Assembly (NCBI GenBank): GCA_046484775.1
Contig: JAWOIG010000019.1
Coordinates: 1-23,543 of the forward strand
DNA: 23,543 bases
Origin: JAFGQE01 sp046484775
GTDB taxonomy: Bacteria > Bacillota > Clostridia > DUPQ01
Direction: 5' to 3'
Position 1 is the stretch's first letter. Every line of letters starts with the position of its first letter. Of this stretch, positions 1 to 7,400 are shown one piece after another. The notes beneath the pieces were generated by a model. It searched no databases. It saw nothing but the letters and a program-made list of their open reading frames with translations, and was not told where the DNA came from. Position numbers and translations under genes: made by a program.

Positions 1-763
1 TCACAGTCTGTTCGACCTGACCGACATGGACCATCAGGGAATGCTCGTCGAGGGCTATGACGTGCTTGATAGGTTCATAACCATCTACAACCATCCGTAT
101 TACATCGAGCATATGGAGAACCTGGGTTTTGAAAAGGAAGTGGACTGGGTCGAATACCAGATCCTCGTGCCCCGGGAACCCCTGGAAAAGTATGCCCGTA
201 TATCCGCGATAGTCAAGAAGAAATACGGTTACAAGTTGATTGAGTTCAATCATAAAAAAGACATACTTCCCTGGGCCCAGCGCGTTTTCGACCTTTACAA
301 CACGGCCTACGAGCCCCTTTTCGGCACAACCGAGCTATCCCAGGCGCAGATAGACATGTATATAGACGCTTTCTTTGGTTTCGTCAATCCGGATTTCATC
401 AAGGTAGTCGTCGACAAGGATGACAATGTCATAGGTTTCGGAATAGCACTGCCCTCGCTTTCCAAGGCCATGCAAAAGGCGAAGGGAAGGCTGTTTCCCT
501 TCGGCTTCATTCATATTCTCAGGGCGATCAGGAAAAACGATACGCTCGACCTGTATCTGGTGGCCGTCCATCCTGATTATCAGGGAACCGGTGCCAACGC
601 GCTCCTTATGGACAGCATCTTGCGCGCCGCTATAAAGAACGGAATAACAATTAGCGAAACCGGGCCGGAGCTCGAGAATAACGTCCAGGTCCAGAGCATG
701 TGGAAGGACGTGGAACGCAGGCAGCACAGGCGCAGGCGCGTCTTCAAGAAAAAACTGGTGTGA
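1..763 (+). CDS. GNAT-family N-acetyltransferase, 5'-truncated by the window edge
   Basis: The frame is open from base 2, so the gene begins before the window; the first ATG inside (base 26) is unlikely to be the start because the upstream codons (HSLFDLTD) continue the protein smoothly. About 253 residues are visible. The C-terminal third holds a GNAT acetyl-CoA binding signature (VHPDYQGTGANALLMD), where the QGTGAN loop would bind the pyrophosphate of acetyl-CoA. The end is rich in basic residues (RRQHRRRRVFKKKLV). From memory, this matches a widespread family of roughly 370-380-residue proteins of unknown substrate, so about a third is missing here. The acceptor molecule is unknown. No convincing terminator follows; the next gene converges on it 70 bases downstream. 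Confidence 0.8.
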   Translation, partial: HSLFDLTDMDHQGMLVEGYDVLDRFITIYNHPYYIEHMENLGFEKEVDWVEYQILVPREPLEKYARISAIVKKKYGYKLIEFNHKKDILPWAQRVFDLYNTAYEPLFGTTELSQAQIDMYIDAFFGFVNPDFIKVVVDKDDNVIGFGIALPSLSKAMQKAKGRLFPFGFIHILRAIRKNDTLDLYLVAVHPDYQGTGANALLMDSILRAAIKNGITISETGPELENNVQVQSMWKDVERRQHRRRRVFKKKLV

Positions 764-833
764 TTGGGGAATCCGCCGGTATCCTGCATCGGATTACTCA
801 ATTATCAATATATTGGAAATTTTCAGATTTTTA

Positions 834-1553
834 TTATCTTGCTACCTTGCTAACCCGATCCGTCAGGAAATCCACAAGTTCGACTGAACCTACAATACTC
901 CAATTCATCTCGTTCTGCGGAAGTATTTCGTAGAGTTCATACCTTTTGGGCTCCTGTTCCGTTTCTTTGCCGGATTTGAATGGTTGACTCGCAAACGGCA
1001 TATATTGTTTAGTGTAATTGTTAACCAAATATTCGTTTTCATTTATTCCTGGGAAAATACCCAGCTCGCCATCCATAATGTAATAATCAACATAGGATCT
1101 TAACCCTTCGGGCATTCTGTCGGGCAAAAGTCCTAAAAATGCTATATATTCACTGTTCACCCGGAGATTGATGTCGTCTTCCCAGTAAGTCATCGGAGAG
1201 TGTTCCGTATAAATCATCAACTCAGTATCCGGCTTAATATTCCTGTTCCCGAAATCCGACAATACTTTGACGGTATATACCGTCGCCGGTATATCGCTTG
1301 TGTAATTGTATTCCGTATCTGTCCATTGGTATGTGATGTATGATTTTTCAATCACCCTGAATTTCAACAGTGCATCGCTCCCGAGGATAAACTCATCCAG
1401 GGAATATGCAATTTTCATCGCCGAATAAACATTGCATTCTATTTCGTCATCTTTCAAAATCTTTATTCCCTCAGGTATTTTGTTTTTCTGCACACATCCT
1501 GTCAGTGTGAACAGAGCAAATATTATCAGGATAAATATTAATATTTTTCTCAT
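834..1553 (-). CDS. Predicted lipoprotein of unknown function
   Basis: The protein is 239 residues from the ATG at 1553. That start was chosen over a longer one at 1586 because a hydrophobic signal peptide (MRKILIFILIIFALFTLTGC) begins there and GGGGAG lies seven bases upstream. The LTGC lipobox puts the lipidated cysteine at residue 20, so the mature protein should be anchored to the outside of the membrane. The rest is soluble and rich in Tyr, Glu and Asp, with alternating beta-like segments. I recognise no family. It lies downstream of the ATPase gene on the same strand, 112 bases away. The stretch is more A+T-rich than the polC region. The call as a gene is firm; the function is unknown. 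Confidence 0.75.
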   Translation of the reverse strand: MRKILIFILIIFALFTLTGCVQKNKIPEGIKILKDDEIECNVYSAMKIAYSLDEFILGSDALLKFRVIEKSYITYQWTDTEYNYTSDIPATVYTVKVLSDFGNRNIKPDTELMIYTEHSPMTYWEDDINLRVNSEYIAFLGLLPDRMPEGLRSYVDYYIMDGELGIFPGINENEYLVNNYTKQYMPFASQPFKSGKETEQEPKRYELYEILPQNEMNWSIVGSVELVDFLTDRVSKVAR

Positions 1554-1665
1554 GACTCCACTCCCCATCATAAAACTCGATCTCAACTCGAATCAAGAGG
1601 ACGATATCGATGTCATCATTGCCGTGTGTTCATAGAAACATGTCCGCAACTTCCATCGAATGTAT

Positions 1666-2919
1666 TTATAGATACCCTACAGGTATCGATCTGATCCCCT
1701 TGCTTAAAACCAATAATTCAGGGTATTGGTTAATCACTGCACCGTCCCCAATCTGCATATCCCCTGCTATCGCTACCGGTTCCAGCAATCGGAATGCCTG
1801 CGCCATATTTTTATTCGGCTTGGCTGTCATTTTTATTTCAATTGGATATACCACTCGGCCAATTTCCAAAATCAAATCAATTTCCCGTTGATCAGCGTCT
1901 CTGTAGTAATAGAGATCACGCACCGATTTTCCGGAATTCAAAAAGGACTTGATAATCTCCGATACCACCCAGGTTTCAAAGAACTGACCTGATTTTGCTC
2001 CATGCAGAATTGTTTCCGGCGTAATCCATCTTGTGAGCCAAGCCATAAGTCCCGTATCCATAAAATATATTTTCGGTGTCTTGAGCATACGTTTCAAATG
2101 ATTATTATGGTATGGATACAGTTGCAGAATAATACCCGATGTTTCAAGTATCTGGATCCAACGTCTGGCTGTAGCTGCAGAAACACCGGTTTCCCGGGCA
2201 ATATTATCATAATTCAAAAGTTCACCGCTCCGCGCTGCAACAGTTGCCATGAAACGTACAAAGTCGCTTTTATCCGTTATCTTTGTCAGATGATTAACAT
2301 CACGCTCAATATATGTTGTCACATAACTGGAATAGAACGTCTCCCAGTCATCATGTGACGCAACAAGTCTTGGCATGCTCCCCCGATGGATCATTGTCCA
2401 AATGTCGTGCGTATCGATGCTTTCTTTTCCCCGAACTGAAAGATAATCTTCATTTGGTACGAAAGGTAACGCACAGGTGACTTTTTTCTGCTCACGATAA
2501 GAAATACCCTGAAGTGGAAGTATTGCCAGTCTGCCGGCCAGAGATTCACTGACATTCTGCATCAGATGATACGCCTGCGAACCGGACAGAAGGAACAAGC
2601 ATTTTTCAGAACGATTATACTTGAGCGAATCAAATCGCATTTCATCAATCCGAATCTTTAAATAAGAAAATAATTCCGGAATATATTGGATTTCATCAAG
2701 TATCAGTTCAGGAGAATGATTCATGAGGAATAGCGCCGGATCATCTTTTGCCTGCTGTAAAAGAAGCGGGTTGTCAAAAGAGATATATTCGTAATTACCT
2801 GCAATCATTTGCAGCAAAGATGATTTGCCAACTTGTCGTGGGCCTGTAATCAAAACCGCGGGAAAAGAACTTATTGTTTTTATAAGATGATTGGTGATGG
2901 TTCTATTGATCCAGTCCAT
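1666..2919 (-). CDS. AAA-type ATPase with C-terminal DUF4143 domain
   Basis: The protein is 417 residues from the ATG at 2919, which has GGAGG six bases upstream (2926-2930). Residues 26-34 are a Walker A loop (GPRQVGKSS), residues 72-76 a Walker B (LILDE), and LSGSQ at 111-115 resembles a sensor motif. A winged-helix-like segment follows at about 215-262 (NIARETGVSAATARRW). The C-terminal part carries REIDLIL followed by PIEIK, which is the D/E-x-K pattern of the PD-(D/E)XK-like DUF4143 domain. The length of about 420 residues is normal. Members of this ATP-binding family are common, patchily distributed accessory genes, often linked to transfer; their cellular role is poorly known. This one is A+T-rich compared with its neighbours and stands alone behind its own promoter. 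It appears intact. Confidence 0.88.
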   Translation of the reverse strand: MDWINRTITNHLIKTISSFPAVLITGPRQVGKSSLLQMIAGNYEYISFDNPLLLQQAKDDPALFLMNHSPELILDEIQYIPELFSYLKIRIDEMRFDSLKYNRSEKCLFLLSGSQAYHLMQNVSESLAGRLAILPLQGISYREQKKVTCALPFVPNEDYLSVRGKESIDTHDIWTMIHRGSMPRLVASHDDWETFYSSYVTTYIERDVNHLTKITDKSDFVRFMATVAARSGELLNYDNIARETGVSAATARRWIQILETSGIILQLYPYHNNHLKRMLKTPKIYFMDTGLMAWLTRWITPETILHGAKSGQFFETWVVSEIIKSFLNSGKSVRDLYYYRDADQREIDLILEIGRVVYPIEIKMTAKPNKNMAQAFRLLEPVAIAGDMQIGDGAVINQYPELLVLSKGIRSIPVGYL

Positions 2920-2948
2920 AAAGGTCCTCCATATCACATGTTGCTATT

Positions 2949-2977
2949 ATTATAGAACAATTTCTCGTATATTACAA
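2949..2977 (-). promoter_or_regulatory. Sigma-A type promoter of the DUF4143 ATPase gene
   Basis: Reading the minus strand, TTGTAA (2972-2977) is separated by exactly 17 bases from a perfect TATAAT (2949-2954). Transcription would start near 2942, giving a leader of about 23 bases that still includes the GGAGG ribosome binding site. Confidence 0.8.
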
Positions 2978-3034
2978 CATTGCTTGATGGATTATACGAA
3001 CTTATTGCTTTGATGTCATCAGTGAGCGACCCCC

Positions 3035-3062
3035 GGTTCGAACCCCGTTCGATTGACCGGTC
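3035..3062. promoter_or_regulatory. Two palindromes upstream of and over a promoter; possible operator
   Basis: GGTTCGAACC (3035-3044) and GACCGGTC (3055-3062) are perfect palindromes with centres 19 bases apart. The second overlaps the -35 hexamer at 3053-3058. This would suit a dimeric repressor for the lipoprotein gene at 3093, but no repressor gene is nearby and the sites may be chance. Confidence 0.25.
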
Positions 3063-3081
3063 GGTAAAACAGGAATAGAAT
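3053..3081 (+). promoter_or_regulatory. Sigma-A type promoter of the 3093 lipoprotein gene
   Basis: TTGACC (3053-3058), a 17-base spacer and TAGAAT (3076-3081) match the consensus well. The predicted transcription start (about 3088) is only about five bases before the GTG at 3093 and about fourteen before the TTG at 3102. The mRNA would therefore have almost no leader. Confidence 0.55.
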
Positions 3082-3092
3082 CAGATCGGGAA

Positions 3093-3647
3093 GTGATTTA
3101 TTTGACGCAATATGGCCGGAATCCCGGAAACCCGCTCCGCAAGGCCGCCGTTCTGCTCCTGCTCGCAGCATTCGTCGCCCTGTTGTCGTCCTGCTCGGAC
3201 AACCTGGAAAAGAACTTTGACGCAGCAGCAGCCGCCGGTTTCTATGAGCTCGCATCCGGGGCAAAGCCCATGTACGGGGATGAGCCCTCCCCCGGGACGG
3301 AAAGACCGTTCCCGGCTTCTTTCGTTATAACCGGGAAGCTCGTGATAATAGCCAAACCCGTATTCGATGATTCTCCTGCGATGATTCCGACCGATGTATA
3401 CCACAAGTATTACTTCTCGGAATATAAATGGTATGCCGCCGATCCCTCGGAAGTCAGGTATGTTGTGCTTGTCGAACAATACATCGAGGCAGAGGGCCCC
3501 GGTAAAACGCTTAACTCAATCATATTTACGATCGTCGACCTTTCATATAGGGAGCAGGTGTACAAGGCCATCCTGCCGGGCTCTCCCGATTCGGACGCCC
3601 CGCCTTACCGCGAGCTTGCCGAAATCCTGGAATCCCTGGTTCTGTAA
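3093..3647 (+). CDS. Predicted lipoprotein of unknown function
   Basis: The protein is 184 residues from the GTG at 3093. The frame is open back to 3057, but no ATG is available. A TTG at 3102, with GGGAAGTGA ahead of it, is the alternative start and fits the upstream promoter slightly better. Residues 16-34 form a lipoprotein signal peptide (RK, then a Leu/Ala-rich core, then LLSSC), with the lipidated cysteine at residue 34 in the longer version. The mature part has no motif I recognise; its aromatic-rich centre (VYHKYYFSEYKWYAADP) suggests a small beta domain. It converges with the thermonuclease gene, whose stop is 70 bases away, and no clear terminator lies between them. Confidence 0.68.
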   Translation: MIYLTQYGRNPGNPLRKAAVLLLLAAFVALLSSCSDNLEKNFDAAAAAGFYELASGAKPMYGDEPSPGTERPFPASFVITGKLVIIAKPVFDDSPAMIPTDVYHKYYFSEYKWYAADPSEVRYVVLVEQYIEAEGPGKTLNSIIFTIVDLSYREQVYKAILPGSPDSDAPPYRELAEILESLVL

Positions 3648-3717
3648 GCTTATGCAAATCCAATTTTTAAGCCGGTGATACCGCCGACGGACAGCACGTA
3701 CGTCAGGCATGCGGACT

Positions 3718-4287
3718 TCAGTCGGGAAGGTCCCAGACGCCCGCGCCATTGTCAATGGCATTATCCTGGGCTTCAAACAAATGGGATATATACTTATAGT
3801 CCCCGTAAAGATATCTGACCGTGGCAAGCCCGCGGCTCACGAGCAAGTGGTTCAACAGGACTCCGTCGGCCCAGACCCATGCCAGGAGCCTTCCATATTT
3901 GTCATATGCCTCGCTTTGCGAATCCTTTTCTATGATGATGGAACGGGCATTTGCGAGCATATCCCCCGTGAACTCCTTTGCGGCCGCGGCAATTTCCCTC
4001 AATTCATCGTCACCGACATCCATTTCCGGCGTATCTATGGCCAGGAACCTAACCTCCACGGATTGTCCGTCCATGTACAGAAGGGTTGAGTCTCCGTCGA
4101 TCTGACCCGCGAACTCCACGGATTCATAGCCGTCGGTGAAAAAATCCATGCCGCCATAATCAATGTCTAAAAGCGCGGGACCCGCCGTCTCATTTTGCTC
4201 AGCCAAATCATTCGTCTGCACTGAACATGAAGTGAACAGTATGATTATGGAAAATATAATGGATATAATTGCGAATTTGCTTTTCAT
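3718..4287 (-). CDS. Thermonuclease-like (SNase) lipoprotein
   Basis: The protein is 189 residues from the ATG at 4287, chosen because the signal peptide (MKSKFAIISI, hydrophobic core, then FTSC) starts there; the longer upstream reading adds an unlikely Cys- and basic-rich leader. Cys21 is the predicted lipid anchor. The catalytic set of staphylococcal nuclease is complete by alignment of motifs: Asp66 in IDGDS, Arg80, Asp85, Thr86 and Glu88 in VRFLAIDTPE, and Arg133 in YDKYGRLLA. It should be a calcium-dependent nuclease acting on DNA and RNA at the cell surface, perhaps scavenging nucleic acids. It lies 146 bases downstream of polC on the same strand; I see no strong promoter or terminator in that gap. 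Confidence 0.88.
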   Translation of the reverse strand: MKSKFAIISIIFSIIILFTSCSVQTNDLAEQNETAGPALLDIDYGGMDFFTDGYESVEFAGQIDGDSTLLYMDGQSVEVRFLAIDTPEMDVGDDELREIAAAAKEFTGDMLANARSIIIEKDSQSEAYDKYGRLLAWVWADGVLLNHLLVSRGLATVRYLYGDYKYISHLFEAQDNAIDNGAGVWDLPD

Positions 4288-4433
4288 TTGATGTTTATTA
4301 CCTTTACGAGGCCTGTATTTACAACCGCTGCAAACCGGGTCATGATGCGACGGGAACATTTGTCCGTCACGTGTTCAGACTCCTGCGTCCGCATTTAGTG
4401 AATATTCTTGCAAAACAGCCCGTTTTATTGATT

Positions 4434-7400
4434 TCAGTCGAAGAAGCTTCCCTGGCTGCTCCCGGGCAGTCCGTCCACCGCGCCCAGTTCCTGCAGCTTC
4501 GCAAGCGCCGACTTTGTAAGCCTTCCGCGTTCCCTGAGGTCGTCGAGCGATGTGAATTCCTTCTTTTCTCTTTCGACTACGACCGTATGGGCGGCCTTCG
4601 CTCCTATTCCACCCACCGCGACAAGGGGCAGCCTTATGCCGTCTTCCTCCCTGATGAACTTCTCAGCAAGCGATTTCCTTATATCTACCGGATTGAACTT
4701 TATTCCCCTTGCATACATCTCCGCGACGATTTCCAGGATTGTATATATGTTCTGTTCCCTCGCCGACATGCGCTCATCCTTGTTCCGAAGTTCCGTCATA
4801 TACCTGAGGCAGTCTTCCATCGAGCCGGCCATAGAGGTTGCCTCGAACTCGTCCGCCCTTATCGAAAAGTAAGCCGTATAGTATTCCATCGGGTAATATA
4901 TCTTGTACCATGCTATCCTCAGCGCCATGATTACATACGCCGCGGCGTGCGCTTTCGGAAACATGTATTCGATTTTCTTGCAGGATTCCACATACCATCC
5001 CGGAATGCCAATCCCGAGCATCGCCTTTTCATGTTCCCTGTCAATGTTGCTGAACTTTTTCCTTACCTTCTCCATGATGGTGAACGCCATCTTGGAATCC
5101 ATCCCGTGCCTCATAAGGTACAGCATTATGTCGTCCCTGATGCTGATGACGTTCTGAAGGGTGGCCGTGCCGCTCTTGATGAGGTCCTCGGCATTGTTCC
5201 TCCAAACGTTCTCTCCGTGCGACAGGCCGGATATCTTGAGCAGCTCTGAAATGGTCCCGGGCACCGCCGTTTCAAGCATACCCCGTACAAAACCCGTTCC
5301 GAATTCAGGTATCCCTAGGACGCCCAGGCTGCAGTTCAGGTTTTCCCTGAGTCCGAGGGCTTCGGTTCCCCTGAACAATGACATTATTTTTTCATCCCTG
5401 ATATTGATGTCCCTCGCCTTTGTTCCCGTCAGGTCCTCAAGCATCTTGAGAACCGTCGGGTCGTCGTGGCCGAGAATATCAAGCTTGAGCAGTGTGTCGT
5501 GCATTGAGTTGAAATCGAAATGAGTGGTTATGGTATCTGATTCGGAGTCGTCCGCCGGCCGCTGGACGGGCGTGAAATCATATATCGAATATCCCTCGGG
5601 AAGAACCACCATGCCTCCGGGGTGCTGTCCGGTGGTACGTTTCACACCTGCGCATCCTTTGACGAGCCTGTTGATCTCCGCCTTGTTGTGGGGAATTCCG
5701 TTTTCCTCAAGGTAGCCTTTTACGAAACCATAGGCGGTCTTGTCGGCGATGGTGGATATCGTGCCCGCCTTGAAGACATTGTCGCTTCCAAAAAGCTCCT
5801 CGACGTGCTTATGCGCCAAAGCCTGGTATTCACCCGAGAAGTTCTGGTCTATGTCGGGCATCTTGTCGCCGTCGAACCCCAGGAATGTCTCGAAGGGAAT
5901 GTCGAAGCCGTCCTTGCCGTAATCCGATCCGCATATAGGGCATTTCCTGTCCGGCATGTCTATTCCGCAATCGTATTCCGACGGATCTGCGAACTCTATG
6001 TTCTTGCAGTTCCTGCATATATAGTGCGCCTCAAGCGGGTTGACTTCCGTTATACCCGCAAGGAAAGCCGCGAAGGACGAGCCTACGGATCCCCTGGATC
6101 CCACCAGATATCCCTGCTCGATTGATTTTGCGGCAAGCTTCTGGGCGATTATGTACATGACGGCGAACCCGTTGCTGATAATCGAATCCAGTTCCCTGTT
6201 CAGCCTGGACTCAATTTTTTCATGCAGTCTGCCGCCGTATAGCTCCGCCACGCGGTCCATGCATATTTTCCTAAGTTCATCCTCCGACCCCTCAAGCACG
6301 GGCGGAAATGTCTTTTTGGGTATAGGCGTAAGTTTTTCAATCCGCGATGTTATGAATGCAGGAACTTCCACGACGGCCGAATAAGCCCTTTCGCTCCCCA
6401 GATACGCAAACTCATCCAGCATCTCGCCGGTCGTCCTCATGTAAAGCGGGGCCTGGTATTCGACATCCTTGAACTTCATTCCGTGCATTATGATCTTTCT
6501 GAACACGGCATCGCCTTCATCGAAGAAATGGGCGTCGCATGTCGCCGCGACGGGTATGTTGTTCCTGATTCCGGTTTCATCTATCCTCTTGTTCAAATTG
6601 CGTATATCGTCAAGGTTTTTCAGCTTGCCGTCCCTTACCATGAACGAATTGTTGTCAACGGGCTGAATCTCAAGATAATCGTAGAACGATGCAATCCCGT
6701 CCAGAGTACCGTCATCCGCGCCCGCGACAGCCGCCGTATAGAGCTCGCCTGCCTCGCATGCGCTTCCTATTACCAGTCCGAGGCGCTTTGCATCCAGCAG
6801 ACTTTTGGGAATCCTGGGTTTTTTATAAAAGAAATCCAGGTGCGAAACGGATATCATTTCATAGAGGCTCTTCAGCCCGGTCCCGTTCCTTGCAAGTATG
6901 ACAACATGGTGCTGTTGCATTGTCTTTTTTACCGTTTCGGCCGCAGCCTTGATACAAAGCTCGTTCTCAGACTTTATTCCCTTTGTTTTTACAGCATCGC
7001 AAATTTCCTTCCAGACGGCAAGGGAGTCTCCCCCGGGCTTTCCTTTCAGCCACCTGCATCCGGCTAATGCTTCGCGTGCGGCGGTCAGATCCATGACCCT
7101 TGCCCCGAGCCCGCCGAGAATCCGGGCGGTCGTATCTTCCTTATCCGCGGGCATGTATGCGATAAGGCTGTCCCCGGCAATGGATATGATCTCATCATGG
7201 GCATCGGCCCTGATTTCATGAGACTGACCGGGTTCACCGTTCTCTATGCAGATAATCTTCAGATCCCCGCCATTTCTTTCACAAATCACGGCCTTTTCGC
7301 CAAAGGCGGCTTCGGCGGGATTGAAAATGAAGGCCCTTCCGTTGTCCACAAGGTATCCCTCGACGCCGTATATCGCCTTGATGCCGTATTTCTCCGCATA

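Noticed and set aside
764..833. Terminator between the GNAT gene and the converging lipoprotein gene
   Set aside because: An AATCCG/CGGATT stem has a 14-base loop and no T run.
1567..1596. Promoter TTGATT, 18 bases, TATGAT for the 834-1553 lipoprotein gene
   Set aside because: Its transcription start would fall after the good GGGGAG ribosome binding site and about seven bases before the ATG, so it would remove that site.
3028..3056. tRNA-like GGTTCGAACC motif resembling a T-arm
   Set aside because: The bases flanking TTCGAAC cannot form the five-pair T stem on either strand, and no acceptor, D or anticodon arms are found nearby.
4288..4433. Terminator after polC
   Set aside because: Only a five-pair AAAAC/GTTTT stem with no T tract follows, and a larger interrupted hairpin also lacks a T run.
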